A DNA stretch of 64,000 nt. It comes from Campylobacterales bacterium. Lineage in GTDB: Bacteria > Campylobacterota > Campylobacteria > Campylobacterales > Sulfurimonadaceae. The notes under the pieces were generated by a model that saw only the letters and a program-made list of their open reading frames with translations, did not search any database and had not been told where the DNA came from. A program made the position numbers and the translations under genes. Positions 51,012 through 59,518 of the stretch are shown here, piece after piece (positions within the stretch are counted from its first letter, which is position 1; every line of letters starts with the position of its first letter). Where the stretch lies: positions 62,001 through 126,000 of the forward strand of contig JAFGUB010000037.1 in NCBI GenBank assembly GCA_016938735.1, in the 5' to 3' direction.

Positions 51012-51236
51012 CTACTTCAGCATCGACTGAAGCGCGGAGACGACGGCGGGAAGGTTTTTCATCGGAATATGCACCTTCCACTCAGGATTCTCCGCATCAC
51101 CTGAGAGCGAGATGCCGATGCTGGCAACGGTAGCACTATTGGGACCGTAGGGCTCTTCGATCTGCGCAATCGAGATGATGCCGTTTTTACTTCCTTCCAG
51201 CGTAAGTGTAGACTGATTTTTCAAGATGCCTGACAT
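51012..51236 (-). CDS. Small conserved-looking protein, unknown
   Basis: A 74-aa soluble protein (MSGILKNQSTLTLEGSKNGI at its start) with a beta-rich N-terminal half and a C-terminal helix (NLPAVVSALQSML). I do not recognise a family. It has its own TATAAT box and an AAAGGA ribosome site, which supports a real gene. It converges with aspB with two bases between the stop codons; the inverted repeat CTTCAG-CATCGA-CTGAAG (51015-51032) at its end could act as a transcription stop but has no T-run. Confidence 0.75.
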   Translation of the reverse strand: MSGILKNQSTLTLEGSKNGIISIAQIEEPYGPNSATVASIGISLSGDAENPEWKVHIPMKNLPAVVSALQSMLK

Positions 51237-51265
51237 TACAAATCCTTTTTTTTGATAATGGCGCC

Positions 51266-51271
51266 ATTATA
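51266..51271 (-). promoter_or_regulatory. -10 box of the gene 51012-51236
   Basis: TATAAT on the minus strand 30 bases before the ATG. Confidence 0.55.
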
Positions 51272-51349
51272 ACCAATACCTATAAGTGAATACTTAAACC
51301 GCGCGACTCTTCCCAAATATACCTAATCGAGGTTTCAATAAAGCAAAGG

Positions 51350-51355
51350 TACAAT
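51350..51355 (+). promoter_or_regulatory. -10 box of the gene 51382-51615
   Basis: TACAAT 27 bases before the inferred ATC start; it fixes the transcript start near 51362. Confidence 0.45.
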
Positions 51356-51381
51356 CCGCCATTCACAAAAAAGGATCTCCC

Positions 51382-51615
51382 ATCAAAAAAGAGCTTCTGA
51401 TTTATTTGGGTATTTTCATCATACTTTCGCTCCTGATGCACCAAGCTGCATGGTTCGATGCACCGCTTGAGCACCTCTCCAACGTCCACAACAGTACGCT
51501 TGGAGTCTACCATCCGCTTTATCTGTCACTTTTTGCCTATTTGATTGTTTGGGTGATCCGAAAGCTGTGGAGCCTGATCGCAAAGCGGATCAAGCCCAAA
51601 AACTCAGGAGAGTAG
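51382..51615 (+). CDS. Small two-helix membrane protein, apparent ATC start
   Basis: A ~77-aa protein with two membrane helices (LLIYLGIFIILSLLMH and YLSLFAYLIVWVIRKLW) and a basic tail. An AAGGATCTCCC ribosome site is placed perfectly for codon ATC 51382, after which IKKELLIYLGIFIIL reads exactly like an N-terminus beginning MKKELL. No ATG, GTG or TTG is in frame between the promoter and TTG 51406, which would remove eight residues. Either ATC is used, or an ATG was lost by mutation or sequencing error. The end overlaps lpxD by 12 bp, tail to tail. Function unknown. Confidence 0.65.
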   Translation: MKKELLIYLGIFIILSLLMHQAAWFDAPLEHLSNVHNSTLGVYHPLYLSLFAYLIVWVIRKLWSLIAKRIKPKNSGE

Positions 51616-52554
51616 TTTGGCGATCTTGCCTTGGAGTTTGAGCCATTGACGCTGCTCCATCAGCGGAAATCCGCCAAAAGTTTTGCCACTCTCTTTGACA
51701 TCTTTGGTCACGCCTGAACGTGCGGCAAAGGTCGTAAACGCAGCGATCGTGAGATGCCCCGCCGTCGCACTTTGCCCTCCCATCACAACATTACGCCCCA
51801 AAGTCGTCGAACCCGCAATGCCAGACTGTGAGACGATGATGGAATGCTCCCCGATCACACAGTTGTGCGCGATCTGCACGAGGTTGTCGATTTTGGTGCC
51901 GCGTTTGATCACGGTAGAACCAAAGACGGCACGGTCGATACAGCAGTTAGCGCCGATCTCCACCTCCTCTTCGAGTACCGCGTTGCCGTTTTGATAGATC
52001 TTGACATGCTCACCCGTCTTGGTATGCGCATAACCAAACCCATCTGATCCGATCACCGTTCCGGAGTGTACGATGCAACCATTGCCGATCACACAGTAGG
52101 GATAAACCGATACGTTGGGATAGAGGGTGACATTATCGCCGATGCGTACATGTAAGCCGACGTAAGCTCCGGCCATAATGGTGCAATTTTTACCGATGAC
52201 CGCGCCGTTTTCGACTGCGGCGGCAGGGGATACGAATGAACCCTCACCGATCACGGGCGCAGGTGCACTCTTATCAAGCAGCGGAAGCGCAAAGGCTTTG
52301 GAGATGATTGCCATCTTCAGGTAGACCTCTTCGCTGACAAGCGCGATACACCCTTGCGGCACCTGCGACGCAAGTGCCGAGGGCACAATGACCGCAGCCG
52401 CCTTGGTGCTTGCAAGATCACGCACATAAGCTGCGTCCACCACAAATGAGAGCTGCGTTTCATTGGCTTCTTTAAGGGTATGGAGTCCGATAATTTCTAC
52501 AGAGTCACCCTCATAAACCACCCCAATCAAACGGGCTATATCATGCAACTGCAC
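51604..52554 (-). CDS. lpxD: UDP-3-O-acylglucosamine N-acyltransferase
   Basis: Third step of lipid A synthesis: N-acylation of UDP-3-O-acyl-glucosamine. The 316-aa protein has the LpxD N-terminal uridine-binding domain (LSFVVDAAYVRDLASTKAAA) and a left-handed beta-helix from VENGAVIGKNCTIMAGAYVG to VVMGGQSATAGHLTIAAFTT with the catalytic His in LVQIAHNCVIGEHS. It follows ilvH, an order known in Campylobacter jejuni. A GTACATGTAA variant lies at 52146. Confidence 0.95.
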   Translation of the reverse strand: MQLHDIARLIGVVYEGDSVEIIGLHTLKEANETQLSFVVDAAYVRDLASTKAAAVIVPSALASQVPQGCIALVSEEVYLKMAIISKAFALPLLDKSAPAPVIGEGSFVSPAAAVENGAVIGKNCTIMAGAYVGLHVRIGDNVTLYPNVSVYPYCVIGNGCIVHSGTVIGSDGFGYAHTKTGEHVKIYQNGNAVLEEEVEIGANCCIDRAVFGSTVIKRGTKIDNLVQIAHNCVIGEHSIIVSQSGIAGSTTLGRNVVMGGQSATAGHLTIAAFTTFAARSGVTKDVKESGKTFGGFPLMEQRQWLKLQGKIAKLLS

Positions 52555-52557
52555 GGC

Positions 52558-53028
52558 TCAGCGCTCCAGTGCTACGGTACCGCCGCGCACGATCTCTTTG
52601 GGATGAAAACGCTTGATCGCCTTGAGAAATTGATCGACCCGTTTAGGCTCATCCACGACCATAGCGATTAAAACGTCATCACCCAGATTGACGATTTTGC
52701 CGTTGTAGGCGCGGCACAGCGTGTCGATATCGTTGATCGGTTCGCTGATGGGGAATTTGACCATCGCCATCTCTTTTTCGACAAAATCGACGTGGTCATA
52801 GACTTTGAGTACCGGAATCAGCTTGTGTAGCTGCTTTACGATCTGCTCGATGACGCGCACCGAACCTGAAGTGACGATGGTCAGGCGCGAATATTTACTA
52901 TCGGGAATCGGCGCAACGGTCAAAGATTCGATATTGTAGCCGCGCGCAGAAAAGAGGTCGGTAATGCGCGAGAGTACGCTCGCTTCATTGACGACGATGA
53001 CCGAAACGACCCGTCTTTCGTTTTCCAT
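52558..53028 (-). CDS. ilvH: Acetolactate synthase small (regulatory) subunit
   Basis: The 156-aa regulatory subunit. The first ACT domain reads RRVVSVIVVNEASVLSRITD then LFSARGYNIESLTVAPIPD, the valine-binding site, and the second domain ends the protein (LDTLCRAYNGKIVNLGDDVL-like). Its ATG overlaps the ilvI stop by one base, so the two subunits are made together. Confidence 0.96.
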   Translation of the reverse strand: MENERRVVSVIVVNEASVLSRITDLFSARGYNIESLTVAPIPDSKYSRLTIVTSGSVRVIEQIVKQLHKLIPVLKVYDHVDFVEKEMAMVKFPISEPINDIDTLCRAYNGKIVNLGDDVLIAMVVDEPKRVDQFLKAIKRFHPKEIVRGGTVALER

Positions 53029-54728
53029 TACTTCTTCTCCTTCTTCTCAAGTAGCATCATATTAAAGAGCGATCCGCCCGCAGGCACCATTGGCAGAACG
53101 TTTTCAAGGCGGTTGACCACGACATCGATAATGGCGACGACGTTCTTTTCAACCGCATCTTTGAGCGCGGCGTCAAAAGCCTCTTTGGTCTCCACGCGAT
53201 ACCCTACCCCCCCAAAGGCCTCAACCAGTTTGACAAAATCCGGCTGAACCGAAAGGTCCGTTTCGGAGTGACGCTTGTCGTAAAATAGGGTCTGCCACTG
53301 ACGCACCATCCCCAGATAGTTATTGTTGAGGATGACGTTGATGACCGGCAGTTTGTACTCCACCGCCGTCATCAACTCTTGGATGTTCATCAAAATCGAA
53401 CCGTCGCCGGTGACATTGATGCTGATACGCTCAGGATCGGCGCGCTTGACCCCCATCGCGGCGGGAAAGCCAAAGCCCATGGTCCCAAGGCCACCCGAAC
53501 TGACCCATTGGCGCGGCCTTGTAAAGGGGTAGAACTGCGCACTCCACATCTGATGCTGACCGACATCAGTAGAAATATTGGCGCGATCCCCCAAAAGCTG
53601 CCCCAGACGCTCAATGACCCACTGAGGCTTGATGCGGTCTCCTTCTTCATTGTAAGAGAGCGGATGCAACCGATCAAAGTTGGCAATAGTCTCACGCCAT
53701 GAGGCGTAACGCTCAGGCTTAACGCTCTCTTTGGCCAACGGCACCATCTCTTCAAGGACGTTTTTGACGTCGCCGACGATGGGATAGTGGGCATTGACCA
53801 GCTTAGAGATGCTCGCGGGGTCGATATCGACGTGGATCACCTGCGCATTTTTGGCAAATTCGCTCAGCTTGCCCGTAACACGGTCGTCAAAACGCGCGCC
53901 CAGACCGATAATGAGGTCCGTTTCGCTCATCGCCATATTGGCCGCGTACGAGCCGTGCATCCCCAGCATGGAGATGAGCAGCGGATCGTCAAAGCGCAAT
54001 GTGCCGCGCGCCATAAAGGTCTCGACCGCAGGGATCTGCGTCGCATGGACGAATTCGCGCACCAGCTCTGCGGCATTGGCATTGATGATTCCACCGCCGA
54101 GGTAAAAGAGCGGGCGCTTGGCCGCCGCAATCGCTTCAACCGCTTTTTTGATCTGGCGAAGGTTGCCTTTGGTGGTCGGCTTGTAGGTCTCCAGCTCGAC
54201 GGGTTTGGTATAGTCAAACTCCGCAAGCTGCGCTGTGACATCCTTCGGAATGTCTACATGTACGGGTCCAGGACGGCCTGAAGCGGCGATATAAAAGGCC
54301 TCTTTAAGCACGCGCCCCAGATCGGATGCATCGGTGACCAGATAGTTGTGTTTCGTACAACTTCGGCTGATCCCCACCGCGTCGATCTCCTGAAACGCGT
54401 CGGTACCAATCAGCGACATCGGCACCTGACCGCTGATGACCACCAGTGGAATGGAGTCCATATAGGCATCGGCCAGACCCGTCACGGCGTTGGTAAACCC
54501 CGGGCCCGATGTGATCATCGCCACCCCGACCTTGCCGCTCGCTTTGGCATAGCCCTCTGCGGCATGTACCGCTGCTTGTTCGTGACGCGTCAAAATATGT
54601 TTGAAACTATTTTGCTTGTAGATCTCGTCATACACGTTCATGATCGCACCGCCCGGATAACCGAATACGGTATCGACATTTTCGGCAATCAATGCTTCGA
54701 TAACCATCTGCGCACCGCTGATTCGCAT
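53028..54728 (-). CDS. ilvI: Acetolactate synthase large (catalytic) subunit
   Basis: ThDP- and FAD-dependent enzyme that starts valine, leucine and isoleucine synthesis. The 566-aa protein shows the activating glutamate in LTRHEQAAVHAAEGYAKASG, VAMITSGPGFTNAVTG, the PVHVDIPKDVT stretch, and the ThDP motif GDGSILMNIQELMTAVEYKL followed by INVILNNNYLGMVRQWQ. AGAGGAG precedes the ATG. First gene of ilvI-ilvH-lpxD. A CTACATGTAC variant lies at 54254. Confidence 0.97.
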   Translation of the reverse strand: MRISGAQMVIEALIAENVDTVFGYPGGAIMNVYDEIYKQNSFKHILTRHEQAAVHAAEGYAKASGKVGVAMITSGPGFTNAVTGLADAYMDSIPLVVISGQVPMSLIGTDAFQEIDAVGISRSCTKHNYLVTDASDLGRVLKEAFYIAASGRPGPVHVDIPKDVTAQLAEFDYTKPVELETYKPTTKGNLRQIKKAVEAIAAAKRPLFYLGGGIINANAAELVREFVHATQIPAVETFMARGTLRFDDPLLISMLGMHGSYAANMAMSETDLIIGLGARFDDRVTGKLSEFAKNAQVIHVDIDPASISKLVNAHYPIVGDVKNVLEEMVPLAKESVKPERYASWRETIANFDRLHPLSYNEEGDRIKPQWVIERLGQLLGDRANISTDVGQHQMWSAQFYPFTRPRQWVSSGGLGTMGFGFPAAMGVKRADPERISINVTGDGSILMNIQELMTAVEYKLPVINVILNNNYLGMVRQWQTLFYDKRHSETDLSVQPDFVKLVEAFGGVGYRVETKEAFDAALKDAVEKNVVAIIDVVVNRLENVLPMVPAGGSLFNMMLLEKKEKK

Positions 54729-54758
54729 GATTGACTCCTCTGAAAAAAAAATGGCTGT

Positions 54759-54764
54759 ATTATA
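54759..54764 (-). promoter_or_regulatory. -10 box of ilvI-ilvH-lpxD
   Basis: TATAAT on the minus strand 31 bases before the ilvI ATG; it overlaps the edge of the inverted repeat at 54761-54780. Confidence 0.6.
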
Positions 54765-54780
54765 GTCATTTGCGACTATA
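54761..54780. repeat. Inverted repeat at the ilvI promoter
   Basis: TATAGTC (54761-54767) and GACTATA (54774-54780) flank a six-base spacer. It covers the -10 box of ilvI and lies between the ppx stop and the ilvI start, so it could be an operator or a weak hairpin after ppx. No T-run follows on the minus strand that would mark a terminator. Confidence 0.5.
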
Positions 54781-54787
54781 AACTTTG

Positions 54788-55708
54788 TTAATTGGTTAAA
54801 GCTTTAAGCAGGTTTTTACCGTAGCAAAGCGCAACCCCTTCGCGCAGCCCGTCATCAACCACCAAGGCTTGCGAAAATCCGAGTGTTCGGTAGAGTGCGG
54901 AGATGATACCAATCCCCGTGATAATCAGCTCTTCGCGGCCCACACCCACATAGCGGGTGCGTTCGCACTCAGGCAATGCCAAAAGTGCTTCGAGCGCCTC
55001 TGCAATACCCTTACATGTAAGCACATATCCGTTGACGCGCGCGGCGTCATAGGTAGCATACTCCATTCCCAAAAGATAGGCTGCCACCGTCGTAGGCGTG
55101 CCTGCCGTGGCGATCAACATCTCCGGGGTACCGATGCGTTCATAGCACGAGGCGGCATACGCCGCTACAGGAACGACCGCTTCAGCAATCAAAGCTTGCA
55201 GTGTTTCGGGCGAATCGCTGCGCTGTGAAAGGGTGACGATACCAATAGGAAAGCTGCGGCTCAAGGTGGTGTCGCCAGAGCGAACAATCACCTCGGTCGA
55301 TCCGCCGCCGATGTCGATCAGCGCGTAGCGGCGGGATGCAATGCCCATGACACCCAAGCGGTACTCCACCCCCGCAAGGGTGTAAGCGGCCTCCTCTTCG
55401 GCGCCAATGATGCGAAAACGGATGCCGCTTCGCCGTTCAAGTGTCTCGATCACTGCGGGCGCGTTGCGCGCCTGACGCATCGCTTCGGTGGTCACCGCAT
55501 CGACTGCGTGCCCCTCAAACGCAAAGGAACCCTTGGCCTCATTGATGGCCGCAACGATCCGCTCTACCGCCGCATCGCTGATCATGCCGCTTATATGTAA
55601 GCCATCCGCCGTCTTGACGGCACGTTCAAACGTCCAGATCACCTGTTGCGTCACTTCGTCAAAGGCCAAAAAACGGCAGGTATTGGAGCCCAGATCGATA
55701 CTGATCAT
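54788..55708 (-). CDS. Ppx/GppA-family phosphatase
   Basis: A 306-aa member of the exopolyphosphatase / pppGpp phosphatase family, with the actin-like phosphate loops SIDLGSNTCRFLAFD and RYALIDIGGGSTEVIV and the ATAGTPTTVAAYLLGM segment. It lacks the long C-terminal HD-like domain of E. coli Ppx, as usual in Campylobacterota. The MISIDLG start overlaps the WD40 gene stop (ATGA) with GGAG upstream. Polyphosphate and (p)ppGpp are both possible substrates. A TTACATGTAA copy lies at 55011 (VLTCKG) and a TTATATGTAA variant at 55591. Confidence 0.92.
   Translation of the reverse strand: MISIDLGSNTCRFLAFDEVTQQVIWTFERAVKTADGLHISGMISDAAVERIVAAINEAKGSFAFEGHAVDAVTTEAMRQARNAPAVIETLERRSGIRFRIIGAEEEAAYTLAGVEYRLGVMGIASRRYALIDIGGGSTEVIVRSGDTTLSRSFPIGIVTLSQRSDSPETLQALIAEAVVPVAAYAASCYERIGTPEMLIATAGTPTTVAAYLLGMEYATYDAARVNGYVLTCKGIAEALEALLALPECERTRYVGVGREELIITGIGIISALYRTLGFSQALVVDDGLREGVALCYGKNLLKALTN
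55011..55020. repeat. TTACATGTAA palindrome, coding copy
   Basis: Exact copy in the Ppx/GppA gene, read as VLTCKG. Confidence 0.9.
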
Positions 55709-57837
55709 ACCCGCGACTCCATTATGCTCGCAAGAATCATCTTGGGCGTCCATGCCGACAGATCCCCGAGCAACACCCCTTCGATAGAGAAGCTTTGGCC
55801 AAACTCCATGTTGTAGCGCTCTACATAGTAACGAATCGAATCATCCTCGCCAAAGAGGGCAAGATAGTTGCGCATACCCGTCTCGATGGTGATGATCGGT
55901 AAGCGCTGCAAAAGTGCCTGTTCTAGTTGCGTTAATGCGGCCTGTGCAAACAGGTGCGCCATCACTTCATATTTGACATCGACCTCTTGATAAGCTTCAA
56001 TGACCCCTAAGAGCGCGCGTGTATCCCCTTTGGCGGCATGTCGCATCGCCGTATCCACGGCGTCGTTCCAGCCCCGCTCCAGCTCCATCCCCTCTTTGGT
56101 CTCGTACAGTAGCGGATAGGAGGAGAGATAGGAAAAGGCATTTTTGATATTACCGGCACTGATCGCATCATAAAAGAGCCGTTTCGCCTTCATAGTGTCA
56201 CGCATTTGCTGCACTTCTGCGGCAAAATCGGGAAACGAATCGAGCATTGCGATCACCTTTTGGGCCGTGACGTAGTCCTCTTCGAGGTAGGCCTGCTGCG
56301 CCTTGATAAAGAGCTTGTCGGCATAAGCGTTAACGGCGTGGTACTCCTCGAACTCCTTCAAAAACGGATGGTTCTTGACCAGCTCGAATAGCTTGACAAA
56401 CTCTTTTTGGGCGATGATTTTTTTAAAATAGAGATAGAGTTTGCGCTCGGAGAAGAGCTGCTGAATCAGCACCGCTTTTTCCGAAATGCCCCGAAACGGA
56501 GCGAGCAGCGTCTTGGCCTCCTCCTCTCCGTTTTTGGTGAGAATCAGCTCTTGGGCTTTCATAAAAAGTACCCTCCAGCGCTTCTCCATCTTTTTGTACA
56601 GATCGGACTCTTCAAAGCTTTTAAACTGCTTTGCCATCGAATAGGCGAGCGGATAACGCCCCTCCACAACATACTTTTGAAAAGTGGCATACTGCTCGAA
56701 ATCCCGCAGCAGCTGATTGATAAAAAGCCCTTTTTTGGGAACGGAGCGAAAAGGCTCCAGCAGGGCGACGGCTGCGTTTTTCTCCGAAGCGCCCAAAAGC
56801 TTCTTGGCTTTGGCGATCGTCGCCTCCCACAAACGCTCCGCAGACTTGTAGAGTTCCGAATACATCAGCACAGGATTACGCTCGATCACCTCATAAAAAA
56901 GTTTATACTCACGCTGGCGCAGCATCGCCTCAAGATGTGCCTGATCGCCAAAGAGCGGATAGATGCCGACGTTGCCCTCGATGGTGCCCACCGCCAACCG
57001 AAACCCCTCTTCGATAAAGCCCAAAGCACTCACCGTTTCACTCACCTTAAGATACTTTTGGCTGAGCAGCTCATAACTCTCCAGATCGTACAAAGCGATA
57101 TAGCCCAACTTGGTACCAACGAATAAAAAGCGGTAATCATGGCTGACGGTCATCGCCGTAACATCGTCATTAACCTTGGTCATGCGTTTGAGGTTTTTGC
57201 CCTGATTAATATCCCAAACGATCATGCTGCCCTCTTTATCAAGCGAAAGCAGTCGTAAGGAGGGTAAAAAGACCATCTTGTAGATTGCCGCGCTGTGGCC
57301 GCGCAGTTTATGCGGCTTTTTCATCGTGGCCAGATTGAGCAGGGTGATGCTCTTGTCGTAGCTGCCTGTTGCCAGCCACTGCCCGTTTTCACTAAAGGTG
57401 ACCGCCGTAACGTAGTCTGAGTGGGGAGGAAGATTGAAAGCCAATTTGCCTGTCTTGAGCGACCAAGCAAAGGTTTTGCCGTCTTGCCCCGCCGTGACGA
57501 CGTAGCGTCCGGCAGGGTCGATGGCAACACTCTCGACCTCTCCTTGATGACGTCCGGCTTTGAAGAGCAGCCCTTTTTTCGCCACGGAGAATATCGCCGC
57601 TTTGTTACTTTTTGGAATCACAGAGACGCACAAACCCCCGCCCGGGGCGATATCGACGTGGTTGCCGTAGAAGCGCTCATGTACGATGTTGGTTTTGAAG
57701 CCACCGACCACTTTGTAGCTTTTAACGTCGATGAGCCGCAGCGCGTTGTGTGCATCAATCACCGCCAGTGCTCCGCCGTTTAGCATCTTTAACAGCAGTA
57801 CGCTCTCTTTGATGTTAAACGACTTTTCGGCGGTCAT
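55705..57837 (-). CDS. WD40-repeat protein with helical C-terminal half
   Basis: A 710-aa protein without signal peptide. The first ~310 residues form a WD40-type propeller: GEVESVAIDPAGRYVVTAGQ, YVTAVTFSENGQWLATGSYD, AAIYKMVFLPSLRLLSLDKE and VTAMTVSHDYRFLFVGTKLG are successive blades. The rest is a long alpha-helical array (RLWEATIAKAKKLLGASEKN, LLAPFRGISEKAVLIQQLFS repeats). It is translationally coupled to ilvA (TAATG) and ppx (ATGA). WD40 platforms of this type bind proteins; the partner is unknown. Confidence 0.85.
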   Translation of the reverse strand: MTAEKSFNIKESVLLLKMLNGGALAVIDAHNALRLIDVKSYKVVGGFKTNIVHERFYGNHVDIAPGGGLCVSVIPKSNKAAIFSVAKKGLLFKAGRHQGEVESVAIDPAGRYVVTAGQDGKTFAWSLKTGKLAFNLPPHSDYVTAVTFSENGQWLATGSYDKSITLLNLATMKKPHKLRGHSAAIYKMVFLPSLRLLSLDKEGSMIVWDINQGKNLKRMTKVNDDVTAMTVSHDYRFLFVGTKLGYIALYDLESYELLSQKYLKVSETVSALGFIEEGFRLAVGTIEGNVGIYPLFGDQAHLEAMLRQREYKLFYEVIERNPVLMYSELYKSAERLWEATIAKAKKLLGASEKNAAVALLEPFRSVPKKGLFINQLLRDFEQYATFQKYVVEGRYPLAYSMAKQFKSFEESDLYKKMEKRWRVLFMKAQELILTKNGEEEAKTLLAPFRGISEKAVLIQQLFSERKLYLYFKKIIAQKEFVKLFELVKNHPFLKEFEEYHAVNAYADKLFIKAQQAYLEEDYVTAQKVIAMLDSFPDFAAEVQQMRDTMKAKRLFYDAISAGNIKNAFSYLSSYPLLYETKEGMELERGWNDAVDTAMRHAAKGDTRALLGVIEAYQEVDVKYEVMAHLFAQAALTQLEQALLQRLPIITIETGMRNYLALFGEDDSIRYYVERYNMEFGQSFSIEGVLLGDLSAWTPKMILASIMESRV

Positions 57838-59048
57838 TATCGATACTCGCTACTAAGATAGCCGTGCTCAAGCAACAAAGCGCGGATCTGCGCTTGATGC
57901 TCTTTGCCTTTGGTCTCGAGATGGATCGTGACGTTGGCGTCGCCGTAGTCCAGATCGGTCGAGGTACGGTCGTAGGCAATGTGCACGATATTGGCGTGCA
58001 GCTCTTTGAGCAGTACCGTGAGCTGCATCAGTGAGCCCGGTTTGTCCACCAGCGTCACCACCAGTTTCATTTTACGGTGCGATTTGATAAGCCCTTTTTC
58101 AATAATCACCGAAAGCAGGGTCACATCCACGTTGCCGCCGCTGAGTACCGTGGCTACTTTTTTGCCCTCAAGATGGGGCAGTTTGTGGTGCATCAGTGCC
58201 GCCACGCCCACGGCGCCCGCCCCTTCGACCACCAGCTTCTGGCGCTCCAGCAAAAAGAGCATGGCGCTGGCGATCTCCTCATCATCCACCGCAATAAAGC
58301 GGTCCACATAGCGGCGCAGCAGCGCTAAGGTTTTGGGCGACGTGTCGCGCACAGCAATCCCGTCGGCGATGGTGCGCACGCCCGTTGAATCGACGGCACG
58401 CCCCAATTCGAAGGAGTTTTTCAGAGCCGGAGCACCCGCCGCACCTACCCCAATCACCTCGATGTGCGGGGCAAGCTCTTTGATCGCCAGAGCGATTCCT
58501 GAAATGAGTCCGCCGCCGCCCACCGGTACCAGCACTGCGTCAAGGTCCTTCATCGCTTCAATCATCTCCAGCGCGATGGTTCCCTGCCCCGCAATCACCG
58601 CGTCATCTTCAAAAGGGTGCACGAAGACGCGCCCGTGCTCGCGTTCAAAGCGTTTGGCATGGGCAAAGGCGTCGTCGTAGTTACTGCCGTGCAAGATCAC
58701 TTCCGCGCCGTAGTGGCGCACGCCGTTGACCTTGGTGAGCGGTGTGGATTCGGGCATGACGATGGTCGCTTGAATTCCAAAGCGCGCCGCCGCGTAGGCC
58801 ACCCCCTGTGCATGGTTGCCCGCACTGGCCGCCACGACCCCTTTGGAGCGCTCCTCTTCGCTGAGCAAGGCGATACGGTTGTAAGCACCGCGCAGTTTAA
58901 AAGCACCCGTGGATTGCAGGTTCTCTTTTTTAAGATACACCTCGCAGCCGCTGAGTTCACTCAAAAAGGGGGCATAAGCAAAAGGAGTCGCGACAGCAAC
59001 CCCTTCAAGACGCTTTCTCGCCTCTAAAATAGCGTTACATGTAAGCAT
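57837..59048 (-). CDS. ilvA: Threonine ammonia-lyase
   Basis: PLP enzyme that deaminates threonine to 2-oxobutanoate, the first isoleucine step. The 403-aa protein has the PLP lysine in LQSTGAFKLRGAYNRIALL, SAGNHAQGVAYAAARFG, the VPVGGGGLISGIALAI phosphate loop, and a single C-terminal ACT-type domain (KMKLVVTLVDKPGSLMQLTV). This short form resembles the catabolic/TdcB-ACT type. Start ATG 59048 overlaps the CoA-binding gene stop (TGATG). The palindrome at 59035 covers codons 2-5 (LTCN). Confidence 0.95.
   Translation of the reverse strand: MLTCNAILEARKRLEGVAVATPFAYAPFLSELSGCEVYLKKENLQSTGAFKLRGAYNRIALLSEEERSKGVVAASAGNHAQGVAYAAARFGIQATIVMPESTPLTKVNGVRHYGAEVILHGSNYDDAFAHAKRFEREHGRVFVHPFEDDAVIAGQGTIALEMIEAMKDLDAVLVPVGGGGLISGIALAIKELAPHIEVIGVGAAGAPALKNSFELGRAVDSTGVRTIADGIAVRDTSPKTLALLRRYVDRFIAVDDEEIASAMLFLLERQKLVVEGAGAVGVAALMHHKLPHLEGKKVATVLSGGNVDVTLLSVIIEKGLIKSHRKMKLVVTLVDKPGSLMQLTVLLKELHANIVHIAYDRTSTDLDYGDANVTIHLETKGKEHQAQIRALLLEHGYLSSEYR
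59035..59044. repeat. TTACATGTAA palindrome, start-proximal coding copy
   Basis: Exact copy at codons 2-5 of ilvA, read as MLTCNA. Confidence 0.9.
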
Positions 59049-59482
59049 CAAAAGTGGCTACGGTGCTCAACCATGCTGCAGTGGTTCTGCACGACTTGCA
59101 TTCCCGCCTCTTTGGCTTTTTGCGCCGCCGCGTTGTTGACGATCCCTTTTTGTGCCCAAAAGACCTTCACGTCGCCGCGTTTGATGCACGCATCGGCGAT
59201 GGCGTCCAGAGCGTCGGGTTTGCGAAAAATATTGACCATGTCCACGTCAAAGGGAATCTCGGCAAGCGAACGGTAGACCTTTTCGCCTAGAATCTGCTCC
59301 TCTTTGGGATAGACCGGAATGATCTTGAAACCGTGCTCCTGCAAGTAGGCGGCAACCATATGGCTGTCTTTGTCAGGATCAGGAGAAAGGCCCAAAACCG
59401 CGATGGTTTTAACGTTTTGGAAAATGGCTTTGATCTCTTGGGGGTTGGCATTAACTGAGGGAAATTCACATTCGTGGGACAT
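59048..59482 (-). CDS. CoA-binding (YccU-like) Rossmann-fold protein
   Basis: A 144-aa protein of the CoA_binding_2 family: KTIAVLGLSPDPDKDSHMVA (nucleotide-binding loop), FKIIPVYPKEEQILGEKVYR, SLAEIPFDVDMVNIFRKPD and VKVFWAQKGIVNNAA with the final QNHCSMVEH. Such proteins bind CoA in vitro but their role is unknown. Start MSHECE is chosen by AAGGTGC upstream and the -10 box at 59513-59518; a longer frame crosses that promoter. It is followed by ilvA. Confidence 0.9.
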   Translation of the reverse strand: MSHECEFPSVNANPQEIKAIFQNVKTIAVLGLSPDPDKDSHMVAAYLQEHGFKIIPVYPKEEQILGEKVYRSLAEIPFDVDMVNIFRKPDALDAIADACIKRGDVKVFWAQKGIVNNAAAQKAKEAGMQVVQNHCSMVEHRSHF

Positions 59483-59512
59483 TGGAAGCACCTTATAAAT
59501 TTTAAAATCTAC

Positions 59513-59518
59513 ATTATA
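59513..59518 (-). promoter_or_regulatory. -10 box of the CoA-binding protein gene
   Basis: TATAAT on the minus strand lying across the stop codon of the TIGR02757 gene, 31 bases before the ATG. Confidence 0.5.
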
